A stretch of 64,000 nucleotides of DNA from JAJRRH01 sp047638815 (GCA_047638815.1 JBLIMR010000001.1:248001-312000), one strand, 5' to 3'. Shown: positions 9,112 through 18,785, counted from the stretch's first letter. Program-made: numbers and translations. Notes: generated by a model from the letters alone, not told the origin.

Positions 9112-9537
9112 ATGAATTACACTAATATTACTATTGTTTTCTTGCTATTGTTAATCCCATTTATTGGGTGGAGTCAAACAGATATTTTTGGTCATTGGAA
9201 AACCATTGATGATGAAACGGGAAAAGAAAAAAGTGTTGTTGAGATATTTGATAAAAATGGAAAGGCATACGGCAAAATAATATCATTGCTTAATCCAGAT
9301 GAGCCTAACCCAATTTGTGATAAATGTTCTGATGATCGTAAAGACGAAGCAATCGAAGGAATGGAGATCATTCGAGGTATGGAGAAAGATGATGATGAAT
9401 GGTCAGAAGGAACTATTATTGATCCTGAAAATGGCAAAAGTTATGATTGCAAGATTTGGGTTGAAGATGGTAAGTTGCAAGTGCGAGGATACATCGCATT
9501 TTTTTTTAGAACGCAAGAGTGGATTCGGGTCAATTAA
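9112..9537 (+). CDS. DUF2147 family secreted protein
   Basis: A 141-residue exported protein with a signal peptide (residues 1-21, ending IGWSQ) and a compact domain matching DUF2147: FGHWKTIDDETGKEKSVVEIF, then a CDKCSDDR cysteine pair and a closing EWIRVN. DUF2147 proteins are small lipocalin-like periplasmic proteins of unknown role, common in this phylum. It lies 11 bases after the DinB-like gene on the same strand, so purL, DinB-like and DUF2147 may form one transcript. It is convergent with maf. Confidence 0.8.
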   Translation: MNYTNITIVFLLLLIPFIGWSQTDIFGHWKTIDDETGKEKSVVEIFDKNGKAYGKIISLLNPDEPNPICDKCSDDRKDEAIEGMEIIRGMEKDDDEWSEGTIIDPENGKSYDCKIWVEDGKLQVRGYIAFFFRTQEWIRVN

Positions 9538-9567
9538 ATTATTTCACCTCTATTGGTTTAACTTCGC

Positions 9568-10149
9568 TTAAAAAGTTAGCAGCGTACTATATATTTTCCT
9601 CATAGGAAATCCCATAACATTATAATAGCAACCTTCAAGTTTCTCAATCGCGACATAACCCAACCAATCTTGTGCCCCATATGAACCTGCTTTGTCAAAT
9701 GGATTGTAATTTGTGATGTAATACTCGATTTCTTCATCCAATAATTTCTTAAAATCAACAGAAGTGGTGTCGTAAAATGAAACGCATTTTTCCAGGGAGC
9801 GAATACAAACACCTGTGAAAACTTTATGTTCATCAGCAGATAGCTTTTTAAGCATAGACTTTGCATCATCTGTATCAACGGGTTTGTTCATAATTGTATC
9901 TTGATGCCATACGATAGTGTCTGCAGTAATCAATATTTCATTCTCGCCAAGTTTATCAAAAGCGTTACTTTTTTTTAACGCTAGAAATTCAGCAATATCT
10001 CCTCCTTTTAATTCTGGTGGCCAACTTTCATCTACATCTTGTTTTACTATTTCGAAATCAATGTCAAGACCTCCAAGCAATTGTTGTCTTCTTGGAGACC
10101 CTGAAGCCAATAGGATTTTTTTGTTTTGTAATTGTTGTTGTAAATTCAT
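9568..10149 (-). CDS. maf: Maf-like nucleoside triphosphate pyrophosphatase
   Basis: Members of the Maf family hydrolyse non-canonical or excess nucleotides (dTTP/UTP type for this subgroup) and have been linked to septum formation. The 193-residue sequence opens with ILLASGSPRRQQLLGGL, the signature Maf loop. It carries the catalytic aspartate in ITADTIVW, and the KAGSYGAQDW and GCYYNVMGFPM motifs of the family. It is the last gene of the priA-ubiA-maf unit and overlaps the UbiA gene by four bases. Confidence 0.93.
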   Translation of the reverse strand: MNLQQQLQNKKILLASGSPRRQQLLGGLDIDFEIVKQDVDESWPPELKGGDIAEFLALKKSNAFDKLGENEILITADTIVWHQDTIMNKPVDTDDAKSMLKKLSADEHKVFTGVCIRSLEKCVSFYDTTSVDFKKLLDEEIEYYITNYNPFDKAGSYGAQDWLGYVAIEKLEGCYYNVMGFPMRKIYSTLLTF

Positions 10150-11132
10150 GAATATGATAGGTAAAAATAGAGCATGCTTATCAGTCCGATAAGTTGGCTC
10201 AATTTGTTGAAGTTGCTTAATTTAATAAAATCAATTTTCTCCCGAGCATCACGTAAAAGTTTAATGGAATAGATCAATGGGGCAAGAAAGGAGAAAAGAA
10301 AAAATAAGTAAAGAATAATATTATCAGAAACTAAAAAGTAATGTACAAACAATGCAAATAACAAGTATAGCCCTATTAAAAAGAACATGGAATAGCGGAT
10401 GATTCTTTTTGCCATTTTAATTCCATAGACTGATGGGATGGTTCTATATTCCGTAAGTTTATCACCTTCCAAATCCACTACATCTTTAATTATTTCTCGG
10501 GCAATATTTTGCAGATATACAAACAAAGAATAAGCTAAAACGAGAATACTTATAAGAGAAAAATATGTTTGGAAGTTGATGATATTTCCTTCATACAATG
10601 AGAAAGTATTATGAGGGATTTGTTGCGCTAAAATGATTGATGGGAAATCAAAAATAAAAACGATCCATGGCAGCAGCGCTAAAAGAGCGGCAATCAATGC
10701 ATTTCCGACAAGAGGAATGTGATTGAGTTTATTGGAATAAACCCATAGAGATAAACCTATGAATATGTGTGTGGTAAAAAGGATGGGTATATCTCCTAAA
10801 TAACTTGAAATAAATCCAATAATTAGACCTGCACTGGTCATTAAATAATAAAGAAAATTGCCTCTTTTAAAAGAAATATTATCTGGAATTTTATTCTTCC
10901 CTGGTTTATTGATTTTATCAGATTCAACATCTTTCAAATCATTAATAATATTGCCTCCAGCAGCAAGTAGAATTATAGAAATCACGAGAAGAAAAAACAA
11001 ACTTGATTCCTGTTCTAGCTTGATGTTATTATATTTTAAAAGCGGTAAGAAAAGACAATATCGCACCATGATCATGCTGAGTGCCATAACCAATAAGTTG
11101 GGGAGTCTTATGATACTGATAAAACTTTTCAT
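10146..11132 (-). CDS. UbiA-family prenyltransferase
   Basis: An integral membrane prenyltransferase that attaches a polyprenyl chain to an aromatic or glycerol-phosphate acceptor; the acceptor cannot be told. About eight to nine membrane helices are visible. The first aspartate-rich motif is NDLKDVESDKINKPGKN (residues about 78-95) and the second is DVVDLEGDKLTE (about 215-227), matching the two Mg-diphosphate binding sites of the superfamily. The ATG at 11132 (MKSFISIIRLPN) is preferred over one 36 bases upstream because family members start at this helix. It overlaps maf by four bases and starts 20 bases downstream of the priA stop codon. Confidence 0.85.
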   Translation of the reverse strand: MKSFISIIRLPNLLVMALSMIMVRYCLFLPLLKYNNIKLEQESSLFFLLVISIILLAAGGNIINDLKDVESDKINKPGKNKIPDNISFKRGNFLYYLMTSAGLIIGFISSYLGDIPILFTTHIFIGLSLWVYSNKLNHIPLVGNALIAALLALLPWIVFIFDFPSIILAQQIPHNTFSLYEGNIINFQTYFSLISILVLAYSLFVYLQNIAREIIKDVVDLEGDKLTEYRTIPSVYGIKMAKRIIRYSMFFLIGLYLLFALFVHYFLVSDNIILYLFFLFSFLAPLIYSIKLLRDAREKIDFIKLSNFNKLSQLIGLISMLYFYLSYS

Positions 11133-11151
11133 TGAGCGAAGATAGGAAAGG

Positions 11152-13635
11152 CTATTGTGGATCCACATCTATTACGATGCGTATGTTTTTAAAATTTTTG
11201 TCAAAAATAAATTCATTCATTTCATTTTGAAGAATGTTTTTCGCCTTAGTAACAGAAGCTTCACGCTCTATTTTTAATTGAATTTGTTTGTGAAATATAT
11301 TTTTTATTCTGGCGACATAAGGATACTCAGGACCTAATACTCTCTCTCCAAATTTCTCTTTAAGTCTCCGGGCGAGATCTTCAGCACCCAAGTCGAGAAG
11401 CTCAGATTGTTTATGTTTCAATGTGAGCGTTATTATTCTTACAAAAGGTGGATAGGAAAAGTTTTTCCGTTCCAAGACTTCCTGCTTGTACATATCGATG
11501 AAATTGTTCGCTGTTACCATCTGAATGATCCAATGGTTGGGTTGATACGACTGTATGATAACTTTCCCTCGATTAACTCCCTTTTTTCTTCCTGCTCGAC
11601 CCGAAACTTGAGTCATCATTTGAAAGGATCTTTCGAATGCACGAAAGTCGGCTCTATTAAGCATTGTATCTGCATTGAGGATTCCAACCAGAGCAACTCT
11701 GTCGAAATCTAATCCTTTCGTTACCATTTGAGTTCCTACAAGAATGTCAACGGATCCAGATTCGAATTCCCCAATTATTTTTGAGTATGCGTTTTTCTTT
11801 CTGGTCGTATCATAATCAAGTCTAGCTATTGTGTTTTTAGGAAACAATTCTTTTAGATCATTTTCTATCTTTTCAGTGCCAAAACCCATCATCGTTAGTT
11901 TATTGCTCCCGCATGCGATGCAAGATTTCGAAGCTTTCTCACTGTATCCACAATAATGACATTTCAACAGATCAATATGTTTGTGATATGTTAGACTTAC
12001 ATCACATTGCGTACACTGGGGAACATGACCACAGTCTTGACATTGCCACATGGGATTATAACCTCTTCGGTTTTGAAATAAAATTACTTGTTGATTATTA
12101 TCCAAGGCTACTTTCATTTCATCCATCAAAAGAGACGTGAAATGGGCAGACATTGATTTTCGTTTCTGCTCTTTCTTAACATCAGCGACTAATATTTCAG
12201 GTAGTTGAATATTGCCATATCTTTTTTTCAATTCAACATATGCGTAATTGCCCTGCTCAGCATTCCACATAGATTCTACCGATGGTGTTGCAGTGCCCAA
12301 AAGCACCTTAGCTTGATGCAATTTTGCCAATACTAAGGCGGAGTCCCTTGCGTTATACCTCGGAGCTGGTTGATATTGCTTATAACTGGCATCGTGCTCC
12401 TCATCTACAATGACCAATCCTAAATTAGTAAATGGCAGAAATAAGGTAGATCGAGGCCCAATAATTATATCGTAAGTATTGTATTTTTCGTTCAGTAAAT
12501 CATTCCAAATTTCGAGACGCTCATCTTGACTGTATCCAGAATGATACACGCCAACCTTCTCTCCAAAATATTTTCTTAATCTTGTAATCAGTTGGGTTGT
12601 TAAGGCAATTTCAGGGACCAAATAAAGGACTTGTTTTTTTTCTTTCAGAATATCTATTATCAGTTTAACATATATTTCTGTTTTACCAGATGAAGTCACA
12701 CCATGTAGAAGACAAATATCATTCGATTCAAACCCATGACAAACTGAATCAAAGGCAGAAAGTTGGTCGTCAGATAAAGATTTTATTTTTTCTATATTCT
12801 GATTTGATACGTTTACACGACCAATTTCTTTTTCAAATTGAACCAAAATATTCTTGTCTGTAAGAGCTTTAAATACTGAGGAGGACAGACCACTTTCCTT
12901 ACTTAATACATTTTTCGCAACAGGCTTGTAATCAGCGCTGAAATATTGACTCGATTTCAAAAACTGCATAAGCGCTTGTAATTGCTTTGGCGCTTTTTTC
13001 TCCAGACGATCGAAAATATCTTTGAGATCTTCTTCTTTCAGATTATCATTAAGTTCAAGATACTTTTCAATTTTCGGCTTGTATTTATCATTAATCTTTT
13101 CTTCAATGACAATGGCGCCTTTGGAAATCATTGATTTAACCAATGGGTAGGTTGTCTTCAACTGGACTATCTGGGCTATTTCATCTAAACTAAGGACATT
13201 TTGAATTTCAAGAGCTTCATAAACCAGGAATTCCTTGTCGGTTAGACTTTCTTCATCTGTGAAATTCTCTCTGATAATAACACGTGATTCACTGGATAGT
13301 TTGAAACCTGCAGGTAACGCAGCCACCATTACATCACCTGGATTACACATATAATATTCTTCGATCCATTTCCAATATTTCAGTTGTCGTTCCAGAACTA
13401 TTGGACTTTCATCAAGTATGGATTGGATATATTTTGCATCATAACGGCTAGGAGCCTCATTGTGAACCTTGTCGATAATCGCAGTATAAAGTTTCTTACG
13501 ACCAAAGGGTACAATGACTCTAAGGCCTTTGGTAACGAGCTCATTGTATTCTTTTGGAACTCTATAGCAATACCTCTTTTTTAGAGGTAGAGGAAGGATC
13601 ACATCAACGAAATATGTCTTGAGTGTGGAATTCAA
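11152..13635 (-). CDS. priA: Primosomal protein N' (replication restart helicase)
   Basis: PriA recognises stalled forks and reloads the replicative helicase. The 827-residue protein has an N-terminal DNA-binding part (residues 1-240). A superfamily 2 helicase core follows, with Walker A LHGVTSSGKTE (about 312-322) and Walker B VIVDEEH (about 410). Zinc-binding cysteines appear in WQCQDCGHVPQCTQCD and KCHYCGY...SCIACGS (about 555-600), and GTQMVTKGLDFDRV (helicase motif V) comes later. Length is close to the usual 730-830. It appears to be the first gene of an operon with ubiA-like and maf. Confidence 0.95.
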   Translation of the reverse strand: MNSTLKTYFVDVILPLPLKKRYCYRVPKEYNELVTKGLRVIVPFGRKKLYTAIIDKVHNEAPSRYDAKYIQSILDESPIVLERQLKYWKWIEEYYMCNPGDVMVAALPAGFKLSSESRVIIRENFTDEESLTDKEFLVYEALEIQNVLSLDEIAQIVQLKTTYPLVKSMISKGAIVIEEKINDKYKPKIEKYLELNDNLKEEDLKDIFDRLEKKAPKQLQALMQFLKSSQYFSADYKPVAKNVLSKESGLSSSVFKALTDKNILVQFEKEIGRVNVSNQNIEKIKSLSDDQLSAFDSVCHGFESNDICLLHGVTSSGKTEIYVKLIIDILKEKKQVLYLVPEIALTTQLITRLRKYFGEKVGVYHSGYSQDERLEIWNDLLNEKYNTYDIIIGPRSTLFLPFTNLGLVIVDEEHDASYKQYQPAPRYNARDSALVLAKLHQAKVLLGTATPSVESMWNAEQGNYAYVELKKRYGNIQLPEILVADVKKEQKRKSMSAHFTSLLMDEMKVALDNNQQVILFQNRRGYNPMWQCQDCGHVPQCTQCDVSLTYHKHIDLLKCHYCGYSEKASKSCIACGSNKLTMMGFGTEKIENDLKELFPKNTIARLDYDTTRKKNAYSKIIGEFESGSVDILVGTQMVTKGLDFDRVALVGILNADTMLNRADFRAFERSFQMMTQVSGRAGRKKGVNRGKVIIQSYQPNHWIIQMVTANNFIDMYKQEVLERKNFSYPPFVRIITLTLKHKQSELLDLGAEDLARRLKEKFGERVLGPEYPYVARIKNIFHKQIQLKIEREASVTKAKNILQNEMNEFIFDKNFKNIRIVIDVDPQ

Positions 13636-13854
13636 CGATTATGATACATAAATGAGTTTGAAACAATGGAAATTAACGGGCAAATTCAATTCTTAAATAT
13701 TGTTGCAAAATACTTCATTTTAGTGAAACAAACGCTGGAGTATTTCCGTAAACATTGACTGTTGATAATCAATCGAAAAGGGTAAATAAACAATAGTAAT
13801 TTTTGCTTTTTTCAATAGATTGATCATCGAATGAGAGCTATATAAAATACAGAC

Positions 13855-14766
13855 ATGAAATTCAAAATATCACAACTTCAGACAATTGCGGGATTTTTCT
13901 TGCTAAACCTTATGGTCACTAGCTGTGCTAATGAAGGAAATTCCAAAATGGATACACCTATTACAAAAATTGAAGCCAATGCAAAGGATTCAGGCGCAGC
14001 ATCACTGATATCGCTTGACGGCAATCTCTTTAGTGTTTCGTCACCCTTGGAATCGATTGTTCAATTAAAAAAATCAGCGACTTCGTTCAATGAGGATGTT
14101 CTTATTGGTGATACTGATATTTCAATGTTGACCTCTAATTTTGATAAGGCTATACATTTGGGGATGATTGGAGCGGATATGGGTTATGCGAGCATTCATA
14201 ACCAACAAATGAAATCTATTCAACAGTTTATGACACTAAGATCTTTGTCCCAGAGTCTTAATTTGGCAAATGCCGTTGATGAATCCCTAATACAAAGATT
14301 GGCCAGTAATACTAATAACGTAGACTCTTTGATGATATTGGTGTCTGAGTTTTATCGAGAAGCGGATCAGTATTTACAGGAAAACGACAGAATGGATATT
14401 GCGTCATGGGTAATTGTTGGGGGATGGGTTGAAAGTATGCATTTTTCTCTTGATGTCATAAGGGGAGGGAATGAAGATCTTAAGCAACAAATCGCAGGAC
14501 AGAAAAATTCTTACAAAAACCTACTGAAAATGGTCACTAAGTTTAGTAACAACGATCAGTCTAATAAACTGGTGAAACAGTTGGCTCAAATAGAACAAAT
14601 TTTTGATGAAGTTATATATACCTACAACTACCAACAGCCAGAAGTTAATATCGACTCTAAAACAACCATACTTAAGGGAACAACGGATTATGAATTTACG
14701 GATGAAACTTTATTAAAATTAAGTACATCTATAACATCGCTGAGAGAATCTTTTCTCAAACAGTAA
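13855..14766 (+). CDS. Helical lipoprotein of unknown function
   Basis: I do not recognise this family. The 303-residue protein has a lipoprotein signal (MKFKISQLQTIAGFFLLNLM then VTSC), so it should be anchored to a membrane at Cys24. The mature part is almost entirely alpha-helical from residue 75 to 300, with no cysteine pairs and no catalytic motif. It is rich in polar heptad-like stretches (for example QFMTLRSLSQSLNLANAVDE, KLVKQLAQIEQIFDEVIYTY). It is the first of three same-strand genes with small gaps (28 bases, then 44). The third is a giant ABC transporter, so a role beside that transporter is likely but not shown. Confidence 0.7.
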   Translation: MKFKISQLQTIAGFFLLNLMVTSCANEGNSKMDTPITKIEANAKDSGAASLISLDGNLFSVSSPLESIVQLKKSATSFNEDVLIGDTDISMLTSNFDKAIHLGMIGADMGYASIHNQQMKSIQQFMTLRSLSQSLNLANAVDESLIQRLASNTNNVDSLMILVSEFYREADQYLQENDRMDIASWVIVGGWVESMHFSLDVIRGGNEDLKQQIAGQKNSYKNLLKMVTKFSNNDQSNKLVKQLAQIEQIFDEVIYTYNYQQPEVNIDSKTTILKGTTDYEFTDETLLKLSTSITSLRESFLKQ

Positions 14767-14794
14767 TTCGAAAAATATTCAAAATCAAAGAGAT

Positions 14795-15217
14795 ATGAAC
14801 ATTAAGTTAAACAAACTAATCGCACTTGCATTTATTGCCTTTTCTGCATTTCAGTTTAAAGCACAATGTGATGAAGTGAATACACGCTGTTTGAGCCATC
14901 TTGGTGAAAATTTTATATCGGACGGTCAAAACTATCGAGCGCTCTTGGTCGAGGATGAAGTGGCAGAATTTACCACTACCTTTTATGCTGGTATTGAATA
15001 TAGGTTAGCAGCATGTAGTGGTAAAACGGACGGTATTCTTGAATTTAGAGTCTATGATCAAAATAGGAAGCTATTGTTCGATAATACTGTTTACAACGAT
15101 TCGCCCTATTGGAATTTTAAGACAGAAAGCAATATGGACTGTATTATAGAAGCTAGTCTGAATGAAGACCAAGCGGAGTCAGGATGTGCTGTAATACTAT
15201 TGGGATTCAAAAACTAA
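14795..15217 (+). CDS. Small secreted beta-rich protein
   Basis: A 140-residue exported protein of unknown function. Signal peptide at residues 1-23 (ending FQFKAQ). The mature part is beta-rich, with four cysteines in the first 60 mature residues (CDEVNTRC at its start) and the pattern YRLAACSGKTDGILEFRVYD, which resembles the pre-peptidase C-terminal (PPC)-like jelly-roll fold. That fold link is an inference from the strand pattern only. The gene is 28 bases after the lipoprotein gene and 44 before the ABC transporter gene, so probably one transcript. Confidence 0.65.
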   Translation: MNIKLNKLIALAFIAFSAFQFKAQCDEVNTRCLSHLGENFISDGQNYRALLVEDEVAEFTTTFYAGIEYRLAACSGKTDGILEFRVYDQNRKLLFDNTVYNDSPYWNFKTESNMDCIIEASLNEDQAESGCAVILLGFKN

Positions 15218-15261
15218 ATAACCGAATAACAAGGGAGTTGAATTTCTAAAAACCTGCCAAT

Positions 15262-18200
15262 ATGAGTGAAAGTATATTAAGGGCCTTGATGCAACTATTT
15301 GCAATTGTTGCAATGGATGATGAGGGTTCCGAAATCAAAGGGGATAAGATTGTTAAGCAATTTCTTTCACAGATTTTAAGTAATAATCTTGTTGAGAGGT
15401 ATTTGTCTATTTATGAGGAGTATACCACCATTCATAAGGCTAGTGATAAAAATAAAAAGCGAAAGAAAACGTCTGTCAATTCGGTCAAGCTTCTAAAAAT
15501 ATGTGCTCAGATAAATGAGGAACTAGAGCAAACGCAAAAGGTAATAGTCGTCCTAAGATTAATCGAATTCGTCTACAAACAGGGAACTCCTTCTGTTCAG
15601 GATTGGGATTTTCTTGACGCGGTTAGTGACACTTTTAATATCAGCAGGGAGGAATACTCGGAGCTTAAAGATTATGTTTCCTCAGATAGTATAGAAAATA
15701 GTCAAACAAAAAATATTTTACTCATTTCGAATGAGTTGAATTCAGCCAACCCATTCGTAAAGCAAATTTTTAAAGAAGGTGTATCTGGATTGATAGTTGT
15801 CCTTAGGGTAACTAGCGTAAATCTATATCTCATAAAATATCTTGGCTCTGAGGAGTTGTTTGTTAGTGGCATGCCACTGTTGAAGAAAAAGATTAATGTA
15901 CTCAGTCTCGGTGCAGCCTTAAAGACAACACGTTCAGGAACGATATATTTTAGTGACATCATTGGTGCATTTGTTAGTGAGAGTGCTGCAAGCAAAATAA
16001 TATTTGAAGCCAAGGCGGTAGAATTTGACTTTCCCATGGGGAACAAGGGGCTTCACCCTTTTAATTTCAGAGAGGAAACCGGCCATATGGTTGGAATAAT
16101 GGGAGGTAGTGGATCTGGTAAATCTACACTGCTCAACATTCTCAATGGCAATTACACGCCTTCAACAGGGAATGTTACTATCAATGGGGTTGATATTCAT
16201 CAAGAAAAAGAGCAAGTAGAAGGTCAAATTGGATACGTTGCTCAGGATGACCTCCTAATAGAGGAGCTTAGTGTATTTCAAAATTTATTCTACACTGCGA
16301 AATTGTGTTTCGGGAATAAATCAGACAAAGAAATTACCGATATAGTTAACAACATGCTTTCTATGTTAGGCTTGGCTGAAACTGCTAAGCTTAAGGTTGG
16401 TAATCCACTTGAGAAGACTATTAGTGGTGGCCAAAGAAAAAGATTAAACATTGCTCTTGAGTTAATAAGAGAACCTGCCGTATTATTTGTTGATGAACCG
16501 ACTTCTGGTTTGTCTTCTCGAGATTCAGAAAATATAATGAACCTTTTAAAGGAGTTATCTCTAAAAGGCAAATTGATATTTGTAGTAATACATCAACCAT
16601 CATCACAGATTTTCAAAATGTTTGATCGATTGTTATTGATGGATCAGGGAGGTTACCCAATTTATAATGGGAATCCCGTAGATAGTATTAAGTACTTTAA
16701 GAATCATGCACAACATGCCAATAACGATGACAGTGAATGCTATGTGTGTGGTAATGTTAATCCAGAGTTGGTATTTAATATCTTGGAGGCTAAGATGGTT
16801 GACGAATATGGTCAACTAAGTGAAAACAGAAAAGAAACTCCAGAGGAATGGAATAGGATCTATAAAGAGAATATAGAGCAGGAAGGTATTTTGGCAACGA
16901 CCAATTCTCGTGAAATGCCTGATACTGCCTTTAAGATTCCTAATAAGTGGAATCAGTTCAAAGTATTTCTTACGCGTGATGTATTATCAAAGCTTACGAA
17001 TAAGCAGTATATGCTTATTAATATGCTCGAGGCACCAGCATTGGCGGCAATTCTTGCATTTTTCTTAAAATATTTTGCAAATGAAGGGGGGGCGTATGTT
17101 TTTAGATTGAATGAAAACATTCCGCAATACATCTTTATCTCAGTAATAGTGGCACTTTTCGTAGGCCTTACTGTTAGTTCTGAAGAAATCATCCGTGATA
17201 AGCGCATAAGAGCTAGAGAATCATTCCTTAATTTAAGCAGAGGCAGTTATATATTTTCTAAGATCTCAGTGATGTTGACTATTTCCGCAATACAAATGTT
17301 GCTTTTCACAATAGTTGGTTCATGTATTCTTGAAATTAAGGGAATGAATTTAGCCTATTGGATGGTGTTGTTTTCGACAGCAAGCTTTGCAAATATTTTA
17401 GGGTTGAACATATCCGCAACTTTCAATTCCGCAAAGGTCATCTATATACTTATTCCTATAATGATCATTCCACAGCTGTTATTTAGTGGAATCATAGTGA
17501 AATTTGACAAATTACATCCATACTTCTCTTCGCAAAAAGGTGTGCCGTTAATTGGTAATATTATGGCCTCAAGATGGGCTTATGAGGCACTAGCGGTTCG
17601 TCAATTTAAAGACAATGAGTATGAGAAAGATTTCTATCTGTTTGATCATAGAAGAAAATATGCCAATTGGAAAAAGGACAATTGGAAGAAGGAGCTTCAA
17701 AATAAGATCAATCAAATAATTAGAGATTATGGTTATAAAGAAAAGAAGGAAGAGTTAGACAAGGTTTTTCTTCTACTTTATAACGAAATAAAAAAAGAGT
17801 CTGAGATTATTGAGAACGTTAAGTTCGAATACCTGGACAAATTGAATTACTACGATTATAATGAGGAGGTTTTAAATGAACTCAATGAATTTCTTGAGAT
17901 CTTGTCCAATCATTACAAAAACGTTTTCAATGAGGCTGAGAATGAAAAGGAAAGGTTGATCTATGATCGAACAAAAACTAAAGAGCTGAAGGAAGAGTAT
18001 GTAAAGCTTTACAACGAATACAGCAATGAGAGTTTAGAGTACTTTGTGACCAATAGAAACGATTTCAGCATGATTGCGGAGCATAAGAATGAGTTAATAC
18101 AAAAAACGGACTTGATCTACGCTCCTACATTCAATACGAGATTCTTCAATTCACATTTCTATGCGCCATCAAAAAATTTATTTGGACAGAAAATAGATAC

Positions 18201-18330
18201 ATTCTGGGCCAACGTAATAGTATTATGGTCTATGTTCTTGCTATTATCCCTGACACTTTTTTTTGATTTTTTCAATAAACTAGGAAGGTTCTTGGGCAGA
18301 GCATACGGTATGTTGTCTCGAAATAAATAA
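15262..18330 (+). CDS. Giant ABCG-like ABC transporter (ATPase fused to permease)
   Basis: A 1022-residue half-transporter with ATPase and permease on one chain, in the ABCG (White) order. Residues 1-250 are an extra N-terminal region: the first 140 are helical and TerB-like, then a short beta-rich part. The ATPase shows Walker A GGSGSGKST (about 281), the signature ISGGQRKR (about 386), Walker B VLFVDEPTSGLS (about 406) and the H-loop VIHQPSS. A CYVCG pair follows near 495. About five membrane helices lie at 580-760. Then comes a long charged, coiled-coil-like segment (about 780-970) before a last helix (WANVIVLWSMFLLLSL). By ABCG topology this segment corresponds to an enlarged loop on the far side. 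The substrate is unknown. Confidence 0.8.
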   Translation: MSESILRALMQLFAIVAMDDEGSEIKGDKIVKQFLSQILSNNLVERYLSIYEEYTTIHKASDKNKKRKKTSVNSVKLLKICAQINEELEQTQKVIVVLRLIEFVYKQGTPSVQDWDFLDAVSDTFNISREEYSELKDYVSSDSIENSQTKNILLISNELNSANPFVKQIFKEGVSGLIVVLRVTSVNLYLIKYLGSEELFVSGMPLLKKKINVLSLGAALKTTRSGTIYFSDIIGAFVSESAASKIIFEAKAVEFDFPMGNKGLHPFNFREETGHMVGIMGGSGSGKSTLLNILNGNYTPSTGNVTINGVDIHQEKEQVEGQIGYVAQDDLLIEELSVFQNLFYTAKLCFGNKSDKEITDIVNNMLSMLGLAETAKLKVGNPLEKTISGGQRKRLNIALELIREPAVLFVDEPTSGLSSRDSENIMNLLKELSLKGKLIFVVIHQPSSQIFKMFDRLLLMDQGGYPIYNGNPVDSIKYFKNHAQHANNDDSECYVCGNVNPELVFNILEAKMVDEYGQLSENRKETPEEWNRIYKENIEQEGILATTNSREMPDTAFKIPNKWNQFKVFLTRDVLSKLTNKQYMLINMLEAPALAAILAFFLKYFANEGGAYVFRLNENIPQYIFISVIVALFVGLTVSSEEIIRDKRIRARESFLNLSRGSYIFSKISVMLTISAIQMLLFTIVGSCILEIKGMNLAYWMVLFSTASFANILGLNISATFNSAKVIYILIPIMIIPQLLFSGIIVKFDKLHPYFSSQKGVPLIGNIMASRWAYEALAVRQFKDNEYEKDFYLFDHRRKYANWKKDNWKKELQNKINQIIRDYGYKEKKEELDKVFLLLYNEIKKESEIIENVKFEYLDKLNYYDYNEEVLNELNEFLEILSNHYKNVFNEAENEKERLIYDRTKTKELKEEYVKLYNEYSNESLEYFVTNRNDFSMIAEHKNELIQKTDLIYAPTFNTRFFNSHFYAPSKNLFGQKIDTFWANVIVLWSMFLLLSLTLFFDFFNKLGRFLGRAYGMLSRNK

Positions 18331-18340
18331 AACTAGAATA

Positions 18341-18392
18341 GCATCAAAAAAAAATCCATTCCGTCAATTCGGAATGGATTTTTTTTTGATGC
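18341..18392. terminator. Bidirectional terminator, perfect 23-bp stem
   Basis: An exact inverted repeat: GCATC, nine A, TCCATTCCG on one arm, a six-base loop TCAATT, then the perfect complement. The A and T tracts lie within the stem and serve both strands. It separates the convergent ABC transporter and SiaC genes. Confidence 0.9.
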
Positions 18393-18401
18393 CTGAGAAA
18401 A

Positions 18402-18785
18402 TTATATTTCCTCCATCACTTTCATCTGAAACGGGAGATCAATTATAGCGTCATAGTCTTCACCAGCCTCTAACATATCCTCATCGTTTTCCTCGTAAAA
18501 CCAATTGACAACAACGTTCTTGCCAGCCTTATTTATTACTTCTAATTTTTTGAACACATCCAGGATGCATTTAGAGGAACTCGTATTGAAATACTCTAAT
18601 TTCATATCGATTTCCGTTTGTTCTTTCGGGGCGTTTGCATATTCCTCGATCCAAACTAGTAGATCACTATAAAATTCAATGGAATTTTCCGGAATTGAAC
18701 GTCCCTTAATTTCCAATTTGCCATCTGCAGCTACAAATTTGACTTCTGGTGTTTTGGGTGTTCCTGTTATTTCGATATTATTCAT
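18402..18785 (-). CDS. siaC: SiaC-family regulatory phosphoprotein (DUF1987)
   Basis: A 127-residue cytoplasmic protein matching the SiaC/DUF1987 family. In Pseudomonas, SiaC is phosphorylated on a threonine by SiaB and, when unphosphorylated, activates the diguanylate cyclase SiaD. Here the family marks are GRSIPENSIEFYSDLLVWIEEY and the conserved KLEYFNTSSSK. Thr68 lies in that motif, at the same number as the phosphothreonine reported for Pseudomonas. The gene is overlapped by the SiaB-like kinase gene (TGATG). No cyclase or phosphatase partner is present in the window, so the target is unknown. The symbol follows family name, not proven function. Confidence 0.8.
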   Translation of the reverse strand: MNNIEITGTPKTPEVKFVAADGKLEIKGRSIPENSIEFYSDLLVWIEEYANAPKEQTEIDMKLEYFNTSSSKCILDVFKKLEVINKAGKNVVVNWFYEENDEDMLEAGEDYDAIIDLPFQMKVMEEI

